DNA of 64,000 bases, taken from positions 132,935,764 to 132,999,763 of the forward strand of contig ML681963.1 in the NCBI GenBank assembly GCA_007922195.1. The letters are read 5' to 3'. The notes beneath the pieces are model-generated. The model had not been told where the DNA came from, did not search any database, and saw nothing but the letters and a program-made list of their open reading frames with translations. The position numbers were made by a program, and so were the translations under genes. The DNA is from Podocnemis expansa (lineage: Eukaryota > Chordata > Testudines > Podocnemididae). Shown piece by piece: positions 11,312-23,224 of the stretch; position 1 is the first letter of the stretch; each line of letters begins with the position of its first letter.

Positions 11312-12515
11312 AGTTCCAAAGGGGCATCTGTATTAGTCTACTTCTGTAAAACAAACAAAGGGTCCTGTGGCACTTAAACACCACTGGATACTGAAAACCT
11401 ACTGATCGGTATAGTTACCTGCATACCTCGAGCTTTCATCCAAAACCACACGATCCATTGTCTACAGCTACTCCCAAAGATATAACTGCATTTCCTCCAA
11501 TCCCTCAAAAAGAGACAGGCATCTTCAGGACCTCTAGTGGGCATTCTTAAAACTACAATACCCACCTGCAGAAGTGAAGAAACAAATTGACAGAGCCAGG
11601 CAGGTGCCACAAAGTCAACTACTATGGGAGAAGCCAAAGAAAGAAAACAGCAGAAAGCCACAAGTCATCACCTTCAACCCCCAAGTCAGACCTCTACAGC
11701 ATATCATCAGAGATCTACAGCCTATTCTACAAGACAGTCCCTGACTCCCTCAAGCCTTCAGGGAGACACCTCTCCTTGCTTACAGACAGCCCCCCAACCT
11801 TAAGCAGACACTCACCAGCAACTACAGACCTAACAACAGAACCACTAAAGCTGGCACATATCTCTGCAATAAAACATGCTGCCAACTTTGCCTACATATC
11901 TGCACAAAAGATGTTATTACAGGACCCAATACAACAAGCTACTCCATCAAATGCTCATTCACCTGTCATCCACCAATGTGATTTATGCCATCATGTGCCA
12001 GAAATGCCCCTCTGCCTTATACATTGGACTAAGAGGACAGTCTCTCTGCAAAAGAATGAATGGTCACATTTGACATCAGAAATCACAACTTTCTAAAACT
12101 AGTGGGTGAGCATTTCAATCTTCTAGGCCACTTCATAGGCAATTTACTAATTGCAGTGCTCAGACAGATGAATACCAGACCAAGGCTTCAAGAAAAGCTG
12201 CAGAGCTCGAATTTTTTTAATTGCATTGTTTCAGGTCTTAATAGGGACTTTGGATTCTTCTCTCATTACAACAGCTGATTTGACCTCATCTTCCTCTATA
12301 TGCTGTTCCTCAGCATGTGAATCTTAACAACTGTTTTGATTTGTTGCTACAATGTGACCTGATCCCATGACTTGCGCTTCCCTGCATTTATTTCCTCCCA
12401 TTCTGTAAGTTTCCCCAGCTTCAAAGCATCTAATGAAGTGGGATTTATGCCCACAAAAGCTCATTCAATAAATACATTTTGTTAGTCTTTAAGTGCCACA
12501 GGATTCCTTGTTTGT
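11312..12515 (+). mobile_element. Penelope-like element fragment, inserted in CR1 with 12-bp target duplication
   Basis: TCTCATGGATCA at 11300-11311 and TCTCATGCATCA at 12516-12527 flank the element (11 of 12 match), and CR1 reverse-transcriptase reading continues across the empty site. The element opens with a partial palindromic end (GGGGCATCTGTATTAGTCTA). It then enters decayed coding sequence from the end of the reverse-transcriptase region through a cysteine-bearing linker to a GIY-YIG domain. It closes with the 3' region (GTGACCTGATCCCATGACTT) and the full return arm (GTTAGTCTTTAAGTGCCACA). Most of the reverse transcriptase is missing, so it is 5' truncated. Confidence 0.85.
11600..12290 (+). 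pseudogene. Penelope-like polyprotein remnant: linker and GIY-YIG endonuclease
   Basis: Spread over three frames, the C-terminal architecture of a Penelope-like protein can be followed. ITFNPQVRPLQHIIRDLQP lies near 11668. RQPPNLKQTL lies near 11785. A cysteine cluster, CNKTCCQLCLHI, lies near 11866. The nuclease core begins with VIYAIMCQKC (from 11978), then LYIG (about 12018), KRMNGH (about 12051-12068) and the putative catalytic glutamate in GEHFN (about 12105-12119). In this family the enzyme nicks target DNA and primes reverse transcription. Frameshifts near 11975 and 12065 and an in-frame stop show that this copy cannot be translated as one protein. The reverse transcriptase upstream is almost entirely absent. 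Confidence 0.8.
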
Positions 12516-13895
12516 TCTCATGCATCAGTAATTGGTTAAAAGGCAGGAAATAAAAGGAACATATAAACAGTCAGTCTTTGCAGTGGGCAGAGGTAAACAG
12601 TGACTAACCCAGGGATCTTTCCTTGGATCAGTACAGTTCAATATATTCACCAGTGATTGTGGGTAAAGGGGTAAATAATGAGGCTGCAAAGTTTCCAGAT
12701 GCTAAAAAGTTATTCAAGATAGGTAAATCCATATAGACTATGAAAAGTTACGAAGGGATTTCTCAAGTTTGAGTGACTGGGCAACAGCATGGCAGACACA
12801 ATTCAATATTGATAAATGCGAAGTAATGCACACTGGAAAACATAGTCCCAACTATACTAAATGAGCTAAAATGAGGTCTAAATTAGCTGTTCTCACTCAA
12901 GAAAGAGATATGGAGGTCATTGTTGATAGCTCTCTGAAAACATGCGCTCAATGCGAAGCACCAGTCAAAAAAGCTAGAGGAACCATTAGGAAAAGGATAG
13001 ATAATGAGATGGAAAAATATCATAATGCTACTGTGTACAGCTCTGCTACATCCACATATCGAATATTTTTGTGAGGTTTTGGTCACCCTGTATCAAAGGT
13101 GAATTAACATTAGAAAAGACAGGGAGAAGAGCAACATATGTGATTAGGGTTGTAGAATAGTCTCCAAATGAGGAGAAATTAAGACGACTGAGAGTGTTCA
13201 GCTGGGAAAAGCCAGCTAAGGGGTTGGGGGTGGTGATGTGATAGAGGTCTATAAAATCATGAATAGTGTGGAGAAAGTGAATATGGAGTAGTTTGTTTAC
13301 CTCTTCACATAGCACAAGAACCAGAGATCTCCCAATGAAATTAATAGGCACTAGGTTTAAAACAAACAAAAGTAAGTACTTTTTTACCCAACACTCAGTT
13401 AACCTGGGGAACTCATTGTATCAAGGGATGTTGTGAAGCCCAAAAGCATAAAGGGGTGAAAAAAAACCATTAGATAAGCTCATGAAGGATAGTTCATCGG
13501 TGGCTATTAGCCAAGAAGGTCAGGGGTATAATTCCATGCTCTAGGTGCCCCTAACTCTCTGATTGCCAGATGCTGGGACTAAACATCAGGGGATGGATCC
13601 CTCAGTGATTGTCTCTTCAGTTCATTCCCTTTGAAGCACCTGGAGTTGACCACTGTTGGAAGACAAGATACTGGCCTCTACAGACCTTTGGTCTGATTCA
13701 ATATGGCTGTTCTTCTGTTAAGCCCTGTTGTCTAATGACAAATGTTATCTTTCTTGCTCCTTTAATACATAAAAATGTAGGTATCAGTGGGTTGGTAAAC
13801 CAGTGTCAACATACTCCTATTCTGCCTGTACACAGTAGCCTGGTGCATTGTAATCTAATTGTCCCTGGAGGATCCTGGGTACTCTAAGTCTAGTT

Positions 13896-13924
13896 AAACT
13901 CTACCTCTCGGAGAGGTAGAGTTT
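13896..13924. repeat. Near-perfect palindrome, 14-bp arms with 1-nt centre
   Basis: AAACTCTACCTCTC (13896-13909) is followed by one G and its exact reverse complement GAGAGGTAGAGTTT (13911-13924). It lies immediately before the GCAC microsatellite. Confidence 0.9.
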
Positions 13925-13928
13925 CTGT

Positions 13929-13963
<35 letters not shown>

Positions 13964-13964
13964 C
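13929..13964. repeat. (GCAC)9 tetranucleotide microsatellite
   Basis: Nine exact GCAC units. The minus-strand frame VRACVRAC is a product of this repeat and not a gene. Confidence 0.95.
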
Positions 13965-15374
13965 CAGAAGTCTTGTGGCATTAGGAGGAGAGACTTTGCT
14001 AGTTTAGGAAGTACTACTGCTCTCCAGGTGGGGAGCAATGAAGGAAAAACACAGGCACCAACTTGGAGGAAGGACTGATGTGTCTCTGATCTCCCCATGG
14101 CAACACCACCACATATACAGCCCCATGAAGGAGCCAGAGAAAGCTACTTCTCTGGGGTCTAGGTTATATAGACTGATTGGATCAACCCTTCCCCCCCTTA
14201 CATGGGGTGGAGGGGCATTCCACAGGCACAAACAGGGCATGCCCTGAATACTCTAACAGAGAGGTGTTGAGAGGAAAAACAAAAGGACTGGGACAAGTTG
14301 GGACAAATTTACGTCAGCGCCATTCCACCAGTGGAGATGGCTGTTCTTTGGCAAGATGGAGGAGGTTGCTTTGCCACACTTCTGAATATTATAACTGTAT
14401 TCCCAAAAAAGAGAAGTTAGACACTCTATTATATGGTTTTACTCAGATTAACCCTGATTTACTGACCAGCAATTTATTTCTTTGTAGATTTTTCTGGCAT
14501 CTGAAGAAACACAGTAACAGACTAAGATAAGCATGACTTTTCAAGGTGATGACCACTTAGATTCCCTTCCACTGCCAGTTCAGCGGTAAGTGCTGGTGTG
14601 ATGTCATGCACATGTGAGCTAAGATTAATGCTGAGTTCATCTGAGTTGTTTTGGTTTGGCTTAATAAGTTGTTTTTCTTTTTTGGATGAAAACATCCAGA
14701 CTTCAATGCTCGTCCGGTTTGTGGCTCCAGGTTTAAACAAGTGTACGTACAAAGAGTTATGTATATTCAAGTCTGGGTTGGACTCATGCAAATTTCCAAA
14801 ATGCACATATGGAATTGGTAAGTTAAGCATACAATTTGGTTGCTTAAAGAGAGCATGGTCTAAGTTTTTAAATTGTCGGGCTACATTTGTAGCAGTAAGA
14901 TAGCCATGTCAGTTGCTTTACAGCATCAGAAGCTGGCTCACAGTGATAAGGTACCATTCATTATGATGACTTATTTAGATTGCTGAAAACAAAACAATCA
15001 AGAAACAGAAGTAGCTGATCATTCCTAACCTCACGAAATTATTTTGTTCAGATATTCCTTTTGTGACCCACATACACTGTACTGCTCTGTCCTCCTCTAG
15101 TGGTGGCGACAGGGCCAAACATAGAGGTGACAGAGTCTACTGTAGTCTTGACTAACAAAGCTGGGTCTTCTAGTTCAGGTAGCAGAGGGTCATTGATTTA
15201 GAACTGTGTTGTAAATACTCAGCAGCCATAGCAGCTTACTGTGCCAGACTTCAAGATTTTAGTTCTTTGGGAATAGATACTAAATTGTGTCATACACTTA
15301 ACGCATTCTATTTCAAGTGTCTGTGTTAGACTTGGAAATAAATTAAAACTAGAGGCTGGTATAGCTCTGAAGGT

Positions 15375-15640
15375 TAGAGTAAGTCTTCGATCCTGGGTAA
15401 GTAGACTACATACAGACTCCAGTGGAGCTCAAGCTAGTGTACTAAAAATAGTGGCATGGATATTGCAGCTTGAGTTCTCAAGTCTGCTGATCACCTAGGC
15501 TCAATCACCCAATCTTTAGCCAAAGCCACGGTGTCTATACTGTTATATTTAGTGCACTAGCTTAAGCCCTACTAGCATGAATCTGTCTACCTGAGCCAAG
15601 ACACTCACTCCTAGATGCAGTGTAGATATATCCTTTCAGG
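15375..15640. mobile_element. Possible MITE with TGCAGTGTAGATATATCC-type end
   Basis: The right end near 15618-15638 (GCAGTGTAGATATATCC) resembles the outer end of a common bird/turtle palindromic MITE. The interior has self-complementary pieces such as AAGCTAGTG and CACTAGCTT. The left end is worn (AGTAGACTACATACAGAC). Family assignment is tentative. Confidence 0.35.
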
Positions 15641-16369
15641 CTCAACAGAAGGATCAGCCAAACTCTTCCATGTGGTAAAAATAGCTGCAGACATTGGTGG
15701 TAACTGTTCATGGCAATAGGCCACATGACAGGCCAGTGCTAACCCAGGGAGATTAATGGGGTATGTGTTCCCTACAGAGTTAGTTCAGATGACTGGCATC
15801 CAGGTCTTAGCAGCTGTGTGAGCATCCCAGGGATTAGTGTCCTCATTGTTTCTGTATTTGCCAATGGTTGTTTGGGACATATCCCAAATTTCTTTTGTTT
15901 GCATCTTTCCCAGTCAGGATGTGTTTCTTATGGGAAAACTGGGAGAAGACATTGGTGACTTTACCTGTATTCTGACAGCAAAGTGGTTGGTATCCAGTCT
16001 AAGTTAATAGGGCAGTCAGATTCTAAACAATGTCCCAAGCCAGGGTAAATTAGCCTGGATTAAAGCTGGGTTTAAGATAATACTGGACAGAGCACAAATT
16101 AACTCTGCAGGGAAGATGTATCCATTTCCCTGTTTGCAAATGTGGGGGCTATCAGCTGCAAACTGTATTTTGGAAGGAGAAAGTCTGGAGAAGAAGTTGT
16201 GAGTATGACCCTAAGAAGAAGAAGAAAAGGGTTTTTAGACACAGAACTGAGTGGAGATGCAGATCTATGAGCAAGGAAATTGCTTGCTATTTGTTTTTAT
16301 TGTGTTCAGAGAAACAGGACTTGTATAAAATATGCCAAAGATTCATATCACCAGTTTCTCATTGTAACC

Positions 16370-16810
16370 AGTCATGATCCATCTGCCCCTTTCTGACCTC
16401 TCAAGTTCTGCTTGTCTAGTGTCCAAGACTTCACAAATGCCTCACCAATCCATAATTGCTATCATCCACGCTCTTTATGTACAGTAGTTAGATCAAATCC
16501 ATCCTCCCAGCAGATCCCATACTGCCCAGCTATAGCCAGCCAGCCAACTCAGGGCTTTGTTCAGGTCCCTTAGATGCTTGGGGTTATGATGCTTCCTCTG
16601 CCTGCTGCAAGCATACTACTCACATGCACTACGTGTCTCAGCAATACCTTTCTTGGTTTCCTGCCCAGGCTTATATACTTTCTGGGGCATGGTCTGCAGC
16701 TGCTCCTTGTTGCCTCCTTAGGGTTAGGCCATGAGTCAGCCCTAATCATCTGACATCTGTTCAAGGCTTCTGAGCCAGGGCCCACAGAACAACAGTGAGG
16801 GGTTGATTCC
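16370..16810. repeat. Possible old interspersed repeat, unclassified
   Basis: This block is more GC-rich than its surroundings and ends with CAGTGAGGGGTTGATTCCCTC. It resembles sequence I associate with repeated turtle DNA, but I cannot name a family or find its ends. Confidence 0.25.
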
Positions 16811-19800
16811 CTCTGCCCTGCTACGCTTATGTTAATGAAAACGTTCTAGCAAAGCGCTGAATTTGAGCTAACTGTTCAGAACAAAGGGGCAATGATTTAG
16901 TTCTTTTTAAGAGCCCAAAATAATTAAGAAACTCGTTCAAGAAATCATACATTTCTGTGTCTTTTTGTTTTAAACTTTGATAAGGTTTGTTCTGGTAAGG
17001 AGAAGAAACGGAGGGAGAGAATAATGGCAGCAGGGGAATGGATTGCAGTGTGTCACAATCATAAAAAGACCAAGAAAGTATGTTTCAAAAGAGACTATAA
17101 TAACAAAAATTTCATACATGAAAAGAAAGGTGAAAGTGCATGAAGAAGATTGGTATTGGGGATGGGGGGGGGGAAGTAGTCAATAGTACTTACTCAGGTG
17201 TGTGGATTGAGGGCATAGTAAGATTCAAGGGTGTTACAAAATAGTCTTCCCAATTTTAAAACCACTTTTCTTAAATGGTAAGAAACAAAGAAGTGAACAT
17301 AAGTGCTGGAACTGGGGGTGCTGCCTCACCTTCTGGCTTGAAATGGTTTATATCCTACACAGGGTTAACAGTTTGCTTAAATCACTCTCAGTACCCTCAC
17401 TGGAAAAATGGTTTCAGTATCCCTGGTTTCAGTATCCCTGGTTGTGATATGATTGTGGATTTTGTAAAAGGAATAATATTGATGCAATAATATTTACTGT
17501 AAATAAGGACTAAGTCAAGTTTCAGACTGACAATTAACTAAATAAGAAATAGGGTGAATGTAAATGTCTCTACCAAGTGTGAAGCAGCTGAGATGAGAAT
17601 CAGCATCTATAAATTGGAGGTCATGGTTTTTTCCTGGAAGAAAGTTGACAGCTCTTTCCAGGTGAAGAGGAGCAGCTGCCCTTAGTGGAAATATTTAAGC
17701 ACTTGTTCGCAAGTGATGGTAAGTAGGAATATGAGATTGATTGATTGATTGCCACATTGCTGCAGCAGTGGTGCAGGTGCTATACTTATCCATGGAGGTG
17801 AAGCAGGAACTGAGGTTTTGGTCAAAACTCTTGACTTATGTCCTCATCTAGGGTCATGAATGTTGGGTAATGACCAAAAGAATGAGATCATTGGTATAGG
17901 CAGTGGAAATGAGATTTCTCTGTTGGGTGGCTGGGCTGACTTTCTAAGACAGGGTGAGGGGCTTGGCCTTGGAGTGGAGTTGTTGCTTTTCTGGATCAAA
18001 AGACAGCTAATGCAGTTTGGGAACCTGATAAGGATGCTACTGGTAGGCTTCCTTTGGATCTTTACTGAGCACATGGGGAAGAGGCTCCAAGGTTGACCCA
18101 AGGTTTTAGTGACTCTGGGTCCCTGGGCAAAAGTCAAGGATGTCAAAGTGTCCCCATCCTTGACTTTTGCCTTACCTCCTCCCCCAACCCATGCCTGGCC
18201 AGGGGCACCTCCTTACACCTCTCCCCAGGTCATGCCTGCTCCCTAGCCTCGCTGCTGGTTCCCCATCACTCCCCAGTCAGCCACCAGGTGCAGGGCTCTT
18301 CCCCAGTGTGGGGCCTGGAGCACTTGTCCTCCCTGCCCCATAGTTAAGACTGCCTATAGCCACATGGGAGGGATTATATCTCCTGGCTGGCCTTGGAGTG
18401 CCTGGGAATTCACCAGAAGGAGCTGGAACCTGTTGAGGAAGAAAGGAAGGTCTGATCCTCCCTATTCAACATTCTGCTGCCAAAACCCTCATCAGGAAGA
18501 GAGACTTAAAGGATGAGAAGATTCCCTTTCATTGATATAAGCTAGACTGGTTTGCCTGCCTGTCTCAGGATTGCTGTTTTGTACTCCTCTTTGTGTGGGT
18601 GTGAGAACTGTGTTGTTAAACAGAAAATGTTGTACTGTATTGTCTCCTGTAAGGATGTGAGGCATTTTATAATATTTAAATTTCTAAGACTTTAACTATT
18701 TATAACCCAACCCAACAGGCTCCTCACCTCCTCAGGATTTGGCAAGATTTTTTTTTTTTGCCTAAATATATTTTTTTTCCACAATGATCAATTTTGCCCT
18801 GACATCCTCTGTCCACTGGAAAATGCCATGTACATTCCTTGTGCACCCACAACAGACATTAAAATAAGTAATCATGTTGGCTGTGCAAGAATTCAGGATG
18901 GGCCCTTCAGTTGTGTCCCTGTCCTATTTAAATTGTTGTTTACTCTGTTTTCTCTCCACTACAATTTTGTGGGAAATCATGGCTTGGTTTGGAAAGTCCC
19001 TAGTGTATTGAGTCACCTTGCTAGTGGTTTTCTAGCATGCTCTCAGACCAATCTTCTCTAATTTACATCTGGTTTGTTATATACAGTACTTAAAATATAC
19101 CCTATCTCTAAAGAAACCAACTCAAGGAGGGGAAAAAAACATTGCCATAGAAACCTATTTTCTATTCCTCTAATTGTAAGACACAGTGATTGATATATGC
19201 TTTATAGAAGAAAACATATAGAAGTGAATTTTAGTCTCTTAGCATTGATTTAAATAGTTTCCAGAGGTATTTATTTGCTTAATGTGAAACACTTTTCTTT
19301 TAAGTGAGTACAGAAAAAATATTTTGTGCAGCTGCCATTTTCAGAGTGATAGTTAAAGACAGTTCAGTACAGCAAGTTTAGTGCATATTCCTTAACTGTG
19401 CATCAAGCATATTTATATAATGTCTCAGGTTAGCTTTTGATGCTTTGGAGACTATTTTCTCCACATTTTTCTATTAGATGTTTTACTGCATTTTAATGGT
19501 CTCTCATTGTTCATAGGGAATTCATCCAAGTAGGAAGCTATCAGAAGATATTGATTTCTTCCCCATCCCCATAGTAATAAAGGCTGATTAGCCTTTGTAT
19601 TTTACTTTGCTTAAACCTTAGGCTGCGGCCTCTTTTTGTTTTTTTCTTTCTTTCATCTGATCTGTGGGTTTTTGCACAATCTCTGGTGGATAGTATTCCA
19701 TTACCATGAACTCTAGAGATATTTAAAGAAGGCATAATTGATGTTTGTTTGTTTTGTTTAATGTCAGACTCACTGACTGTTATGAGGACAGCAAATACAG

Positions 19801-20800
19801 AATAGCTAAACATACTTTCATATTTATAAAATGCATAATGAGAAATTGTCTACATTTAAAACATCCCCCGGATACCCATTCTGTGCATTTGAACCTCTGA
19901 TCTGCTGGGAATAGTCTTTTACTTTTGGCCTCTGTTCCCCTCACACAGCAAATGCATACTGCTTCTTTACAGTTTAATTGTAAACTGCTGAAATAAATTG
20001 TAAACTACTTAAATACTGCCTATATACAATTTAAGTAGTTCATCTCCTAGGGATGAATCCTCCCCTAGTTGGAGATCCTTACCCTTGCTTTGGCCTCTTT
20101 TATGCTAAAATGGGGCACTGAGGCCCTAGAAGCCATGTACCAACCTGGGGTGAAATTCTCCAGCTAGAGGACTTGTGGAAGACAGCTGTATGGGTGCTTC
20201 CTGAGAGCCCTCTTGCAAGACTTGGGTAGGAAGTGTGGCGTTGGTGTTGGGGCTGTCACCACCACCACCATGTAGATTCTGGGCAGTACTGTGGCACATA
20301 GGGCAGCCTCAAGGAAGGCTATAGGTCCTTGGGAGAGTCTAAATTGTTCTAGGAACCATTCCAGAACCTTGAACTGGCAAAATCAGAAGAATACAAAATC
20401 ATTAAATTTGTCTTGTGTTCTGGTCTCCTTGGATTATGAGTTCTGCACCTCTTAGCAGTCCACCACAGACTCTCACTCCTGAAATTCAGTGTGAGTTGAA
20501 GGCACCATGGTTTCCTGATGACAGAAACTTATCACTTCAGGAATGTTTAATACAAGACTTGAACATGCTTTTAGTTCTAAAAGTGAAATGTGACCCTAGA
20601 GATGAATTAGTCATGTTTGTACTTTGCTTTGAAGTTATAAAGGGCAATATTTTTTTTATCATGACATTAAGTTTTATTCAAAGGTCAGGAGTTAGTTGGT
20701 GAGTATTCAGGCTAGGGAAAACAAAATCTATTAAATGCCTACGGAAGCAGGTGACTTCTCTTCATTTTGTAGTTAGTTTAAATCTTGGCTCTGAGCATCA
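16811..20800. other. Non-coding DNA, no gene recognised
   Basis: Only minor structures are visible. A 15-bp unit GTTTCAGTATCCCTG is doubled at 17411-17440. A hairpin lies at 18126-18171. 12-bp inverted arms AACTACTTAAAT / ATTTAAGTAGTT lie at 20003-20014 and 20029-20040. The block 17840-18350 has higher GC but no exon could be framed. Confidence 0.4.
18126..18171. repeat. Perfect 17-bp inverted repeat with 12-nt loop
   Basis: GGCAAAAGTCAAGGATG at 18126-18142 is matched exactly by CATCCTTGACTTTTGCC at 18155-18171. The loop is 18143-18154. Nothing else marks it as an RNA gene. Confidence 0.9.
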
Positions 20801-20804
20801 TGTT

Positions 20805-21180
20805 GTTATAATACTACTTCATAGTGTCTTGCACTTGAAAATCTCAAAGCACCATACTACCATGAACAAATTTAAACTTTATCCATGGGATTTAAATGAG
20901 GTTTGTTTCCCAGTTTTATAGATGAGGAAACCAAGGGAAAGTGAGATTTAAGGGCAAACCTTTTAAATTAGGGTACCTAAAGTTAACTACTTCACTGTTG
21001 TACTTCTGAAAATCAGTCTGCCTTTAGTTTCCTGTATGTAGTCCCATTCTTGTTGAAAGTCAGAGAGGAAGTTCATGGCAGAACCAGGAATAGAATCCAA
21101 ATTTCCTGATTCCAAGTTCTCTGTTTTAACCATAAGGCAATCCTTCCTCCTTTTGTTGGACTTTTTCTCTTTGTTAAACA
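20805..21180 (-). mobile_element. Old SINE-like remnant (MIR/CORE-like), probably minus strand
   Basis: The block contains AATCTCAAAGCACCATACTAC, TTATAGATGAGGAAACCAAG and GGCAGAACCAGGAATAGAATCC, followed by a phrase like CTCTGTTTTAACCATAAGGC. This is the usual sequence order of old tRNA-derived amniote SINEs read in one orientation. It is strongly diverged and the ends are not defined. Confidence 0.5.
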
Positions 21181-22750
21181 ATAGAACAGAGCCATAAGAA
21201 AGAACTACAAATAAGGTCACCCTATGCATATTTATAGCTTTGCGCTGTTCTCTAAAACGTACCTTGTATCTGCAGTATTCTGATAATTTATCCAAGGGAG
21301 CTGCTTAAATAGTCTGTCATGAGATCCAATTGACCTCTGCCATCAAGACACTCATTCCTAGTTTGGCTTTCAGATCTTTTAAATCTAGACTTAAAAATAA
21401 TTGTAATAAATTAGTACTTGAACTTAATTACCTATTCATACTTTTCATGGTTGTATGAGTACAGGGATGCCAAATATGCAACTTGTGGACAGAATGCGGC
21501 TCAGGAACCTCTGCCATCTGGCCCATGACTCTTAGGACTTCGGTCTGCTGACACAGCTAGGGATATGGGTCTGAGCCAGAGTCCTGCCATAGTGTGGAGC
21601 CACGCCTGCTCACTTTGAAGCATGGATGTAGTTGAAGCCTGGGTCTCCAGAGTTGTCTAGAGACTCCAATAATGCTATTGCACAGGCCTAGGGAAACATG
21701 GATCCTGGCCCTTCCATCATCACTCTTCCCTCTTGATTCCTAGGAATCAGAAGCAACCTCCTGGCTCAGATACAGTTGGAATTTAACCCTTCATGTCCAC
21801 ATTGACTGCTCAACTGGAAATATATTTAACTTTATTATGTATTAGCTATGGCAAAACACTAACAAGAACAAGAGTATTGCTAGTTGCATAGCAGTAAATA
21901 GCCAAATTCTGGTAAAAATGTGGTGTGAGGAGGACAAAACATTTGATTTCAGCAAGAGTGCCAGAAACTTCCTTGGGTATAAAAGTGTCTTAGCAAGGTT
22001 AGGGTCATTGGGGATCCACGGGACTGCTTATTAATATTGGGAACAAGTCAAGCAGCTGTAGATTGATCATTGCAAAGTCAAGGATGATAGGAACATCTCA
22101 TTGATCACCTCCTCCTTCTCCTCCTACTTTGGGGATTTAAACTGTGGCAAGCACAGAGCCTGCAGTCCTGTACAACAACCTCATGGGTAGGGATGGCACT
22201 CTGATATTCCCTCAGTCAGAGGCATTGCCAGAGAAGAGCTCAGGGATGCAGAGGACCATCAAACCAAACTATAAACTCTGTGTATATAATGGAAACCTCG
22301 TCATGCTGTGGGTTGCAGGAACACTCCATACACTTGTAGTTCCAGCACCTGTGGGATAACCTGCAGCCGCTGGATTAAGCAGCCAAAGTTACCCTGATGC
22401 TGACACTGGTCATGGATCAGGCTATGATGTCAGAGCAGCTACAGCACATCTTGGATCTATATTTGGAAGAACTGCTTGGGGACTGGCCCAAGGGAGCAGC
22501 CGTCAGCTGAAACTGCAGAAGCTAAAATGCTGGAGACAGAGCACGGTATAGGCTTCTGTAGAAGGAAGAAGCCATGCCACTTCTTTAGTGGACCATCTTC
22601 CTTCCCCTGCCTCCTAACTAAGTGGAATTCATTTCAGAATAATTAAGGGTACTTGTAAAGGAAGCTGTAACGTGTTGCTGTCCTAAATCAGCATACTATT
22701 TATTTTGTCACAGCTTTTTACCTATTCCTGGGTGAGGATGCATGCAGATT
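21181..22750. other. Non-coding DNA; unresolved GC-richer block at 21470-22560
   Basis: No exon or named repeat. The frame at 22144-22359 has no recognisable domain and no splice context, and I do not call it a gene. Confidence 0.35.
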
Positions 22751-22752
22751 TG

Positions 22753-22930
22753 TAATGGAATAGGGACTTGTAGACTTTAAGGTCAGAAGGGATCATAATG
22801 ATCATCTAGTCTGATGGCTATTTGCATTTCAAGGCAAGGCATATTTCTTAGGGCTGCCTCTATAGCTGACCAGTTCCCTTCATATGTAGATGTGCTGGTC
22901 ATTCCCCAGACACCAAAAAAAATCTCCTAC
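22753..22930 (-). mobile_element. CR1 LINE 3'-end fragment, minus strand
   Basis: GACTTTAAGGTCAGAAGGGA followed by ATCATCTAGTCTGATGGC is the reverse complement of the usual CR1 3' end (tract 'ctagatgat..cccttctgacctta'). Only the last part of the element is present. Confidence 0.7.
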
Positions 22931-23224
22931 CTAGCTGTCTCTCTACTGAAAGCCTGAAATAAGAGTTCAGACTTCAGGACCAGGTTAGAGGTTTAGGGCA
23001 CAATGCAGTGTAGATGATCAAGTACAAGCTTGCTAAAAATGGGTCTGCACATGGGGTGCTACAGACCTGGGTTTCCTATGTAGTATAGACATATTCTGTC
23101 ATAAAAGTGGGCCTCTCTACCACACCTCTTTTCAAAGAGAGAAACCTTTTGTTTTAAATCCATTAAAAAAATCCAAATGTGTATACATATTAGAATTCAA
23201 CTCTTGTTATATCTTCATTCTTTT

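Larger units (their letters stand above)
7860..13740 (+). mobile_element. CR1-type LINE, near complete but decayed, split by two younger elements
   Basis: Read on the + strand and skipping two insertions (8091-9199 and 11312-12515), the order of a CR1 is visible. A leucine/glutamate-rich segment lies at 7860-8090. An ORF1 esterase-like region lies at about 9205-9700, with a CLPGVKV motif near 9330. The ORF2 endonuclease start lies near 9980-10040 (NEDIDLIGFTET). The reverse transcriptase begins near 10775 (SPDGVHPRILKEL) and resumes after 12528 with VPQGS-like and LSDWATAWQTQFN-like sequence up to about 12840. The tail lies at 13560-13740 (TGGTCTGATTCAATATGGCT). Stops and frameshifts are frequent, so the copy is dead. 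Removing the insertions leaves roughly 3.5 kb; full CR1 elements are about 4.5 kb. Family-level assignment is firm; the exact 5' limit is uncertain. Confidence 0.8.
13741..15374. other. Non-coding DNA with palindrome and microsatellite, no gene
   Basis: Apart from the palindrome at 13896-13924 and the GCAC repeat, I see no coding exon or nameable transposon here. The overlapping small frames at 14004-14530 show no domain. Confidence 0.4.

Noticed and set aside
11587..12096. 169-residue frame as a single protein
   Set aside because: It is an off-frame reading over the Penelope remnant; the recognisable linker and GIY-YIG motifs lie in other frames broken by shifts.
13901..14098. Frame with VRAC repeats on the minus strand
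   Set aside because: Produced by the GCAC microsatellite.
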